8,380 nucleotides of DNA from Acidobacteriaceae bacterium (GTDB taxonomy: Bacteria > Acidobacteriota > Terriglobia > Terriglobales > Acidobacteriaceae): contig PLHN01000394.1 in NCBI GenBank assembly GCA_003139975.1, forward strand, positions 1 to 8,380, read 5' to 3'. The notes under the pieces were generated by a model. That model made no database searches and was not told the origin of the DNA. It was given only the letters and a program-made list of their open reading frames with translations. Numbering within the stretch: position 1 is the first letter of the stretch; every line of letters begins with the position of its first letter. Both the position numbers and the translations under genes were made by a program. Positions 1 through 5,498 of the stretch are shown piece after piece.

Positions 1-1
1 G

Positions 2-823
2 CGTATGCCAGACGAAAACATGGCCATGGCTGGAGGCTGCGCTCTCAACAGCGTTGCCAACGGAAAAATATTTACCCGAACTCCCTTCCGCCAAACCTGG
101 ATTCAACCCGCCGCTGGTGACGAAGGCTTGGCGATTGGCGCCGCGCTTTACGTTTATTACGCCGTCTTGCAACAGCCGCGGCGCGAACAGATGAATCACG
201 CCTACCTCGGCCCTGAATTCTCGGAGGCTCACGTGGAAGCGGCGCTAAAGTCCGCCCGTGTGAAATACGAGCGCCTCGGCCGCGAACCACTGCTCGATGC
301 GGTCTCCAACGAAATGGTCCAAGGGAACGTCGTCGGCTGGTTCCAGGGCCGAATGGAATGGGGCCCGCGCGCGTTAGGCAATCGCTCGATCGTCACGCAT
401 CCCGGTCTGCCCAACATGAAAGACGTGCTCAACGCCCGCATCAAGCACCGCGAGTGGTTTCGCCCGTTCGCGCCGGCAATTCTCGCCGAGGCGCAGCACG
501 ATTATTTCGAACACGATCATCCTTCGCCCTACATGCTTCACGTATACAAAATTCGTCCCGACAAGCGAAAGAGCCTGTGCGCTGTCAATCACGTGGATGA
601 CACGGGCCGTCTCCAGACTGTAACGCGCGATGAGAACCCGCTCTATTACGACCTGATCAAGACTTTCGGCCAGAAGACCGGGAGTCCCGTGATCCTCAAT
701 ACCAGCTTCAACGAGAATGAGCCCATCGTCTGCACGCCCGAGGAAGGGATTGATTGCTTCCAGCGCACGAAAATGGACGTGCTCGCCATCGGCCCATTCC
801 TCGCGCGCAAAATTGAAAACTGA
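2..823 (+). CDS. Carbamoyltransferase of the NodU/CmcH family, 3' part (5' truncated by window)
   Basis: Enzymes of this family move a carbamoyl group from carbamoyl phosphate to a hydroxyl, often on a sugar, through a carbamoyl-adenylate intermediate; they act in the cytoplasm. The reading frame is open from base 2, and the ATG at 5 lies inside a conserved domain, so the true start is upstream. Visible blocks, counted from that ATG: MAGGCALNSVANG (8-20) and WIQPAAGDEG (32-41), typical of the end of the N-terminal kinase-like domain; then the C-terminal carbamoyltransferase domain with GRMEWGPRALGNRSI (115-129), REWFRPFAPAIL (149-160) and PVILNTSFNENEPIV (228-242). About 272 residues remain, so roughly the first half of a usual 550-600 residue protein is missing. 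The stop overlaps the next start (TGATG), which suggests translational coupling. In this setting the acceptor is probably a sugar of a surface polysaccharide, but the substrate cannot be read from sequence. Confidence 0.93.
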   Translation, partial: RMPDENMAMAGGCALNSVANGKIFTRTPFRQTWIQPAAGDEGLAIGAALYVYYAVLQQPRREQMNHAYLGPEFSEAHVEAALKSARVKYERLGREPLLDAVSNEMVQGNVVGWFQGRMEWGPRALGNRSIVTHPGLPNMKDVLNARIKHREWFRPFAPAILAEAQHDYFEHDHPSPYMLHVYKIRPDKRKSLCAVNHVDDTGRLQTVTRDENPLYYDLIKTFGQKTGSPVILNTSFNENEPIVCTPEEGIDCFQRTKMDVLAIGPFLARKIEN

Positions 824-1971
824 TGTCAGCTGGCGCACATGAACACGAGCTTGGCGCGGGAAAGTCCTCCGCAGCGAGCTTGCGCAAAGTCGCTGCCTGG
901 CGCGGCATCCGCGTGCTCGCCTGGGACGGCGACGTTCTCTATGGCTGTCGTGGCTACGAACTCGTTAGCCTGCAATCCGCGCACTTGCAGCATTCGGAAA
1001 ACGCTGCATGGGAAACTGTGGCCAGCTTCCGCCCCGACTGGTGGAGAAATATAACTTCGCGCTCTCGCCTCACATATCGCCTCGTACGCGACGGCTTTCA
1101 TGCCCTTGTAGCGCTTGATGACAAAACGATGATCGCCGCCGTCCCCGGCGCCATCGCCACGCGCGCTCCCGAGAGCAAGCAATTCCAGACAACCCATGAA
1201 GTGAGTCGCGGCACGCGTCCGCTCCACATTGCCGCCGTCCCCGGCGGAAACATTTACTGGGGTGAATATTTCGATAACCGCGCCCGCGCGGAAGTGTACA
1301 TTTACGCATCCGCCGATCACGGCCAAACGTGGCACGTCGCTTACACTTTTCCCGCCGGCACCATTCGCCACGTCCACAACATCGTTTACGACCGCTGGGC
1401 TGATTGCCTCTGGATCCTCACCGGCGATGAAGGCGCCGAATGCAGGATCCTGCGCGCCGACCGCGATCTCCGTTCCATCGAAACTGTTCTGTCAGGCAAT
1501 CAGCAGGCCCGCGCCGTGGCTGCCATCCCTGCGGAAGATGGACTCTACCTCTCAACCGACACTCCCTTGGAACAAAACCACGTGCTGCTCCTTGACCGCA
1601 CAGGGCGTGTCAAGAAGATCGCCGACCTCGCCAGTTCGTCGATTTTCGGCTGCCGTACCGCCAACGGGCTTTTCTTTTCGACTATGGTCGAGCCCAGCCT
1701 CGTAAACTCAACTCGAGAAGTTCATCTCGCCGGCTCGACCGACGGAACGAACTGGCAGACGCAGGCACGCTGGGAAAAAGATTCGTTGCCAATGCGCTAT
1801 TTTCAGTACGGCAACGCCATCCTGCCCGATGGCAACAACACGACAAACTATCTCGCAGCCACCACGATCGCCGTAAGGCAGGATGACCTGGTCGCTACGC
1901 TCTGGGAAGTTGATTCAAACCAGAAACCCATTCCGGCCGCATGCGGCCCAGCGGCGAGGCCATCCGCATGA
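823..1971 (+). CDS. Asp-box (BNR-like) beta-propeller protein of unknown function
   Basis: A 382-residue protein that looks like an all-beta propeller. A clear Asp-box, SADHGQTW, lies at 163-170, and a shorter relative, STDGTNW, at 305-311. Other striking blocks are IYWGEYFDN (144-152), IRHVHNIVYD (181-190), WILTGDEG (197-204), YLSTDTPLEQN (242-252), FFSTMVEPS (284-292) and RYFQYG (325-330). Asp-boxes are structural turns in sialidase-like propellers and do not prove hydrolase activity; I see no firm sialidase catalytic set. There is no signal peptide or membrane segment, so it should be cytoplasmic unless the start is wrong. The start is taken at 823 because it overlaps the preceding stop as TGATG; no good Shine-Dalgarno is visible, consistent with coupling. 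The position between a carbamoyltransferase and a C5-epimerase suggests a role in polysaccharide synthesis or modification. The function is not recognised. Confidence 0.88.
   Translation: MSAGAHEHELGAGKSSAASLRKVAAWRGIRVLAWDGDVLYGCRGYELVSLQSAHLQHSENAAWETVASFRPDWWRNITSRSRLTYRLVRDGFHALVALDDKTMIAAVPGAIATRAPESKQFQTTHEVSRGTRPLHIAAVPGGNIYWGEYFDNRARAEVYIYASADHGQTWHVAYTFPAGTIRHVHNIVYDRWADCLWILTGDEGAECRILRADRDLRSIETVLSGNQQARAVAAIPAEDGLYLSTDTPLEQNHVLLLDRTGRVKKIADLASSSIFGCRTANGLFFSTMVEPSLVNSTREVHLAGSTDGTNWQTQARWEKDSLPMRYFQYGNAILPDGNNTTNYLAATTIAVRQDDLVATLWEVDSNQKPIPAACGPAARPSA
1956..1959 (+). promoter_or_regulatory. Ribosome binding site deciding the epimerase start
   Basis: GAGG sits 8 nt before the ATG at 1968, inside the end of the propeller gene. 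The in-frame ATG at 1941 has no such element upstream. The 1968 ATG also overlaps the previous stop as ATGA, so this site supports 1968 as the real start. Confidence 0.6.
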
Positions 1972-2948
1972 CTCTGGCCGCGCGCTGGCGCTACTACCGA
2001 CGCATCCTCCCGGCCTATCTTGGCGCGGGACGCAGCCAGCTCACATTCTGGCACGAGACGCCGGAGATCAATTCCCAGGCCACCAACATGCAATTCGGCC
2101 CCTACTACATGTTGTTCCGAGAAAAGGCTGACTACGCTGGCCCCCACGACGCCAGCGGCATTCCCATGCTCGATTATCGCGGCGCGATCGGCCTGCAGTA
2201 CAACCCGATTGCGATTGCGCAATGGGGCCTTGCGAATTGCAATATTCTCTGTGCGACGCACAACGAATCGCGCCGCCAAAAAACTCTCAAAGCCGCGAAC
2301 TGGCTGGCCGGCAATCTAGAGCAGAATCCACGCGGCCTATGGGTCTGGAACCACCATTTCGATTGGGAATATCGCGACACGCTCAAGGCGCCATGGTACT
2401 CAGGTTTGGCGCAGGGCCAGGGAGTGTCGCTGCTTCTTCGCGCTTATGCGGAGGCGAGAGACGAAGGATATCTGAAAGCGGCAGATCAAGCCTTCATTGC
2501 GCTGACCATGCCCGTCGCGGACGGAGGCGTTCTCTTTGAAGACGCGGACAACAATCTCTGGATCGAGGAATATCTCGTCAATCCGCCGACTCACATTTTG
2601 AACGGCTTCATCTGGGCACTGTGGGGCGTGTTCGACTTCTGGCTTGCGCGCGGCGATGCAAACGCGCGGCGGATTTTCGATGGCGGGGTCGAGACCTTGC
2701 TCAACAATCTGGCGCGCTACGATACCGGCTACTGGTCGCTTTACGAGCAATCCGGACCGGGTTTGCAAATGCTCGCCAGCCCTTTCTATCATCGCCTGCA
2801 TATCGTACAGTTGCGAGTGATGGCGACGTTGACCGGAAACCGGCGTTTCGCGGAGTTCGCAGATCGATGGGACGACTACAGCCAACGCCGCGCCAATCAG
2901 GGACGAGCGCTGGTTAGAAAGAGCATTTTCAAGTTGCTGCATTACTGA
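1968..2948 (+). CDS. D-glucuronyl C5-epimerase-like protein
   Basis: Family members invert C5 of D-glucuronate within a polysaccharide, giving L-iduronate, as in heparan sulfate synthesis. From the 1968 ATG the protein has 326 residues. The C-terminal part carries the epimerase signature in order: PWYSGLAQGQGVSLLLRAY (142-160), WIEEY (198-202), HILNGFIWALWG (209-220), RYDTGYWSLYE (250-260) and FYHRLHIVQL (273-282). The tyrosines in WIEEY, YDTG and YH match by pattern those implicated in catalysis in animal GLCE. An upstream block, YNPIAIAQWGL (78-88), also fits the family. It is much shorter than animal GLCE (about 617 residues), lacking the transmembrane stem and part of the N-terminal region. 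There is no signal peptide, so it probably acts in the cytoplasm. The start at 1968, rather than 1941, rests on the ATGA overlap and the GAGG site. True substrate and product are inferred; a lyase or other alpha/alpha-toroid role remains possible. Confidence 0.85.
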   Translation: MTLAARWRYYRRILPAYLGAGRSQLTFWHETPEINSQATNMQFGPYYMLFREKADYAGPHDASGIPMLDYRGAIGLQYNPIAIAQWGLANCNILCATHNESRRQKTLKAANWLAGNLEQNPRGLWVWNHHFDWEYRDTLKAPWYSGLAQGQGVSLLLRAYAEARDEGYLKAADQAFIALTMPVADGGVLFEDADNNLWIEEYLVNPPTHILNGFIWALWGVFDFWLARGDANARRIFDGGVETLLNNLARYDTGYWSLYEQSGPGLQMLASPFYHRLHIVQLRVMATLTGNRRFAEFADRWDDYSQRRANQGRALVRKSIFKLLHY

Positions 2949-2950
2949 TC

Positions 2951-4222
2951 GTGAAGATTCTCTACATTTCGCAATACTTTTCGCCGGAGATGGGAGCCCC
3001 TGCCGCGCGCGCTGCCGAACTGTCGCGCCATTGGGCGCGCATGGGCCATGACGTGACCGTGCTTACAGGATTCCCCAACCATCCTACAGGCGTCGTTCCT
3101 GCGGAGTGGCGTTCCCGGTTGCGCCATCTGCGTTACTCGGAACAGGTCGATGGAGTTCATGTGGAGCGCACGTGGCTCTGGCCGCTGCCCAATCGTAAGG
3201 CGCACGAAAGAATCCGCAACTACGCTTCGTTCTGTATGTCGGCTGCGATCGCCGGCGTTGGCCTGGCTAAGCCCGATGTCATCATCGCGACATCGCCCCA
3301 GCTTTTGTGCGCGCTGGCCGGATGGTGGATTGCCCGGTGGAAGCGCGTGCCTTTTGTTTTCGAGGTCCGCGATCTCTGGCCTGAATCGTTGGCTGCGGTC
3401 GGCGCGGGCGGCGAAGGATCCCTGCTGCACCGCACGCTTGGTGGTATCGCAGGCTTTCTCTACAAGTATGCTGACCGCATCGTCGTTGTCACACCGGCAT
3501 TCAAAGAGCATTTGATCCGGCAGTGGCGCGTCCCCGCGGAAAGAATCTCTGTCGTCGAAAATGGCGTCGAAACCGATCTCTTCCGTCCTGACGCAGACGC
3601 TGCCACCGAGGTTCGCAATCGTTTCAACCTCGACCACCGTTTTCTGATCTGCTACGCCGGCACCATGGGGATGGCGCACGGCCTGGAAACTCTGATTGCT
3701 ACCGCCGAAGAATTGCAGACGACGCTGCCCGATGCTATGTTCCTTCTGATTGGTGAGGGAGCGGAAAAACAGAGCATCATTCAGTTGGCTGCGGCGCGGC
3801 GCCTTACGAATGTCCGATTCCTCGATCAGCAACCCCGCGAGTACATCCCAGCGTTTATTTCTGCTGCCGATCTCTGCCTTGTCATGCTGAAACGGGCCGA
3901 CCTGTTCAAGACCGTCATTCCAACGAAACTGCTCGAATACATGGCGTGTGCGCGCCCGGTTGTCGTTGCGGTTGAGGGACAGTCGCGCCAGATTGTGGAG
4001 GAAGCGCGCGCTGGCGTGTTTGCGCCGCCAGAAGACAGCGTTGCGCTAGAGAAAGCGATCTGCTTGCTGGCGCGAGACCCCGCGCGCAGGAGTCAACTGG
4101 GAACGAACGGCAGGCAATACATAGTTGAAAAGCTCTCCCGTGAGCAGACGGCGTGGAATTACATCTCCGTCCTGGAAGAATTGCTCGGGTCGGAGGACCT
4201 GCCCCGAGTCGCGGCCGCCTGA
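2951..4222 (+). CDS. Family 4 glycosyltransferase, WbuB-like
   Basis: A 423-residue GT-B fold, retaining glycosyltransferase that probably adds one sugar to a lipid-linked polysaccharide repeat on the inner face of the cytoplasmic membrane. The N-terminal acceptor half begins MKILYISQYFSPEMGAPAAR (1-20), with GHDVTVLTGFPNHPTG (32-47) and VFEVRDLWPES (136-146), a hallmark of WbuB-type enzymes. The C-terminal donor half has VENGVETDLF (202-211), CYAGTMGMAHGLETLI (234-249), FLLIGEGAEK (264-273) and VIPTKLLEYMACARPVV (322-338). In the usual EX7E motif only the second Glu (E329) is present and the first position is Thr, as in other WbuB-like proteins. WbuB itself has been proposed to transfer N-acetyl-L-fucosamine; donor and acceptor here are unknown. 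The start is GTG, 2 bp after the previous stop, without a visible Shine-Dalgarno, so translation is probably coupled. Confidence 0.93.
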   Translation: MKILYISQYFSPEMGAPAARAAELSRHWARMGHDVTVLTGFPNHPTGVVPAEWRSRLRHLRYSEQVDGVHVERTWLWPLPNRKAHERIRNYASFCMSAAIAGVGLAKPDVIIATSPQLLCALAGWWIARWKRVPFVFEVRDLWPESLAAVGAGGEGSLLHRTLGGIAGFLYKYADRIVVVTPAFKEHLIRQWRVPAERISVVENGVETDLFRPDADAATEVRNRFNLDHRFLICYAGTMGMAHGLETLIATAEELQTTLPDAMFLLIGEGAEKQSIIQLAAARRLTNVRFLDQQPREYIPAFISAADLCLVMLKRADLFKTVIPTKLLEYMACARPVVVAVEGQSRQIVEEARAGVFAPPEDSVALEKAICLLARDPARRSQLGTNGRQYIVEKLSREQTAWNYISVLEELLGSEDLPRVAAA

Positions 4223-4233
4223 GAACCGTATCC

Positions 4234-5217
4234 CTAGTGCACGGCGATCACGGCCAGCGCGGTTGACACTGCCATCGCTACGTCGGTAGACCGATAGGCT
4301 GCTCCCTTCGCAGCACTTCCGGGAACAAACAAAATGTCCCCTTTCGTCATCGGTAAGTCAGGCGCCTTCGCGTACAGCATTTTCTTCAAATTGACGGGGA
4401 TCTCCTGGACTCCGTTCGGCGTCTGGCGAAGGATCCTGGTCTTGCTCAAGGCTGAGGTTCTCGTGCTGCCGCCAGCCAGCGCCAGCGCTTTGAGGACGGT
4501 CAGCGTGTTGTCCTCAATCAGAAATCCGCTGGGATGTCCCACATCCCCGACAACATAAATAACTCCGGCTCGCGAGACGATGATGGTATCTCCCGGAAAG
4601 ACCTCCACGTTGTTCTGCGTGTCTTCGGCGAGATTCGACGAAAGCTGCAGCACGACCTTGTGGTCTGAATCCCCACGGTGCTCGATGGTCACCATGCGGC
4701 CTGCCTTGTCCGACAGGCCTCCAGCCGCCGAGATCAGGTCAAACAGGCGCCGCTCGCCGATAGCAGGATAGGACCCTGGACGCCCCACTTCACCGGCCAT
4801 CGTAATGGCCTGCGAGGCCGACTCGTCGATGAAAATTGCAACGTGAGGGCCGCGGACGAAGCCTCCATCTTCGAGACGCTTCTGAATGAGCCCCTGCGCC
4901 TCGTCGGTGGTCAGATCCGCGACGTGAACATAATCGATCAGCGGCAGGTAGATATCTCCCGTCCCGCTGATGCGAGTCTTGGTCATGAGGTCCGGGATCC
5001 CGAATACAGTAACCTCGATCAAATCCCCAATCCCCAGCTTGACGTTGGAATTTGGCGGCAAGGACGCCGACGACGAACTCCCAGGCTGCGCCGGATCGGG
5101 CGTCGGGTGCGGGGTCTCAGCGCCGACAGGAGTTTGCGCTCGCAGGCACAGGCTGCACAAGCCAACAAGAAGCACTCTTCCGGCGCACAGGAACAGACGC
5201 CGCTTCCACTCTGCCAT
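4234..5217 (-). CDS. Wza-like polysaccharide export protein with SLBB domains
   Basis: This is the outer-membrane/periplasmic export component that carries finished polysaccharide out of the cell. Starting at 5217 it has 327 residues: a basic N-terminus and hydrophobic signal sequence (about 1-27), a Pro/Ser-rich linker (35-57), a polysaccharide export domain (LGIGDLIEVTVFGIPDL, 61-77, to about 132), a first SLBB domain (ITMAGEVGRPGSYPAIGE, 138-155, to about 180) and a second (VIYVVGDVGHPSGFLI, 219-234, to about 299). The last 16 residues (312-327) form a hydrophobic helix, comparable in position to the C-terminal helix by which Wza crosses the outer membrane. No proper lipobox precedes any of the signal-region cysteines (C11, C21, C24), so it may not be a lipoprotein as Wza is; cleavage near A27 is possible. 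The longer frame to 5313 is open, but the AGGAG site favours 5217. It is convergent with the glycosyltransferase and divergent from the WecA-like gene. Confidence 0.93.
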   Translation of the reverse strand: MAEWKRRLFLCAGRVLLVGLCSLCLRAQTPVGAETPHPTPDPAQPGSSSSASLPPNSNVKLGIGDLIEVTVFGIPDLMTKTRISGTGDIYLPLIDYVHVADLTTDEAQGLIQKRLEDGGFVRGPHVAIFIDESASQAITMAGEVGRPGSYPAIGERRLFDLISAAGGLSDKAGRMVTIEHRGDSDHKVVLQLSSNLAEDTQNNVEVFPGDTIIVSRAGVIYVVGDVGHPSGFLIEDNTLTVLKALALAGGSTRTSALSKTRILRQTPNGVQEIPVNLKKMLYAKAPDLPMTKGDILFVPGSAAKGAAYRSTDVAMAVSTALAVIAVH

Positions 5218-5226
5218 ACTCTGAGA

Positions 5227-5231
5227 CTCCT
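5227..5231 (-). promoter_or_regulatory. Ribosome binding site of the export gene
   Basis: On the minus strand AGGAG lies 9 nt before the ATG at 5217. It selects this ATG over the upstream in-frame one at 5313, and places a good signal peptide at the protein's N-terminus. Confidence 0.75.
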
Positions 5232-5343
5232 GGATTGAAACGTGGCTTGAGTCTAACATAGCCGGACGCGGAGATTGCCCGCCAAACGCCCCTCTGCGGG
5301 CTGGGACTCGCAAAAATCAACACTCATTTGCCCGCCCTTCCTA

Positions 5344-5373
5344 TTGCTCTTCCTCAGGATAGAGCTGTATATT
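5344..5373 (+). promoter_or_regulatory. Candidate promoter for the WecA-like gene
   Basis: TTGCTC and TATATT are separated by 18 bp. The -10 matches TATAAT at 5 of 6 bases, while the -35 matches TTGACA at only 3 of 6. It would give a leader of roughly 120 nt containing the two hairpins. This is a low-certainty call, since sigma70-like boxes of this quality arise by chance. Confidence 0.25.
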
Positions 5374-5430
5374 TCCAGAAAACAAAACACACTATCGGCA
5401 AGCGCCACGAAAGTGCGGTCCCCTGACTGG

Positions 5431-5447
5431 GAGAACTGAAAGTTCTC
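5431..5447 (+). repeat. Perfect inverted repeat in the leader of the WecA-like gene
   Basis: GAGAACT (5431-5437), a GAA spacer, then AGTTCTC (5441-5447): 7 perfect pairs, extendable by a G-U and a G-C pair. No T-run follows, so it is not an intrinsic terminator. It could be an operator for a dimeric regulator or an RNA hairpin in the 5' leader. Confidence 0.5.
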
Positions 5448-5464
5448 TCCGAAGATGGCTTGAG

Positions 5465-5497
5465 ATGACAGGCATTTCAACCAGAAGGGAAATTTGA
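5465..5497 (+). CDS. Possible 10-codon leader ORF before the WecA-like gene
   Basis: The frame reads MTGISTRREI and stops one base before the TTG start at 5499. It contains adjacent AGA and AGG codons, which overlap the ribosome binding site of the next gene. Such placement could couple translation of the two frames or make downstream initiation depend on leader translation. Its own ribosome binding site is poor, and an ORF this short is easily random, so confidence is low. Confidence 0.2.
   Translation: MTGISTRREI
5484..5490 (+). promoter_or_regulatory. Ribosome binding site supporting the TTG start of the WecA-like gene
   Basis: The purine-rich GAAGGGA ends 8 nt before TTG at 5499. The frame upstream is closed by TGA at 5466-5468, and there is no other ATG, GTG or TTG between that stop and 5499, so TTG is the only start that keeps the N-terminal membrane helix. 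Confidence 0.6.
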
Positions 5498-5498
5498 T

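Larger units (their letters stand above)
5218..5498. promoter_or_regulatory. Divergent control region between export and WecA-like genes
   Basis: These 281 bp without a gene must hold the start signals for both divergent genes. Items seen: a 9-bp direct repeat TTGCCCGCC at 5275-5283 and 5328-5336, 53 bp apart; a 6-bp inverted repeat GCCCGC/GCGGGC at 5277-5282 and 5296-5301; a weak sigma70-like pair on the plus strand, TTGCTC (5344-5349) and TATATT (5368-5373) with an 18-bp spacer; and two possible hairpins at 5403-5417 and 5431-5447. The stretch around 5355-5395 is more AT-rich than its surroundings. No convincing minus-strand promoter was found. That the region is regulatory follows from gene orientation; the individual promoter boxes are guesses. 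Confidence 0.55.

Noticed and set aside
374..838. 154-residue minus-strand frame
   Set aside because: It is opposite the carbamoyltransferase C-terminal domain and has no motifs of its own.
1941..1967. Upstream ATG for the epimerase gene
   Set aside because: No ribosome binding site precedes it, while the ATG at 1968 has GAGG at 8 nt and an ATGA overlap. The nine extra residues add nothing recognisable.
2942..3832. 296-residue open frame on the minus strand
   Set aside because: It lies wholly opposite the WbuB-like glycosyltransferase, which has clear family motifs. The predicted protein has no recognisable domain, and long antisense frames are common at this GC content.
5433..5445. LexA-like box GAAC-N5-GTTC
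   Set aside because: The Gram-positive type LexA box needs a 4-base spacer (GAAC-N4-GTTC). Here the spacer is 5, and neither neighbour is a DNA-repair gene.
5253..5480. 75-residue minus-strand frame in the divergent region
   Set aside because: No ribosome binding site and no family resemblance; it overlaps the export gene's leader and likely promoter region.
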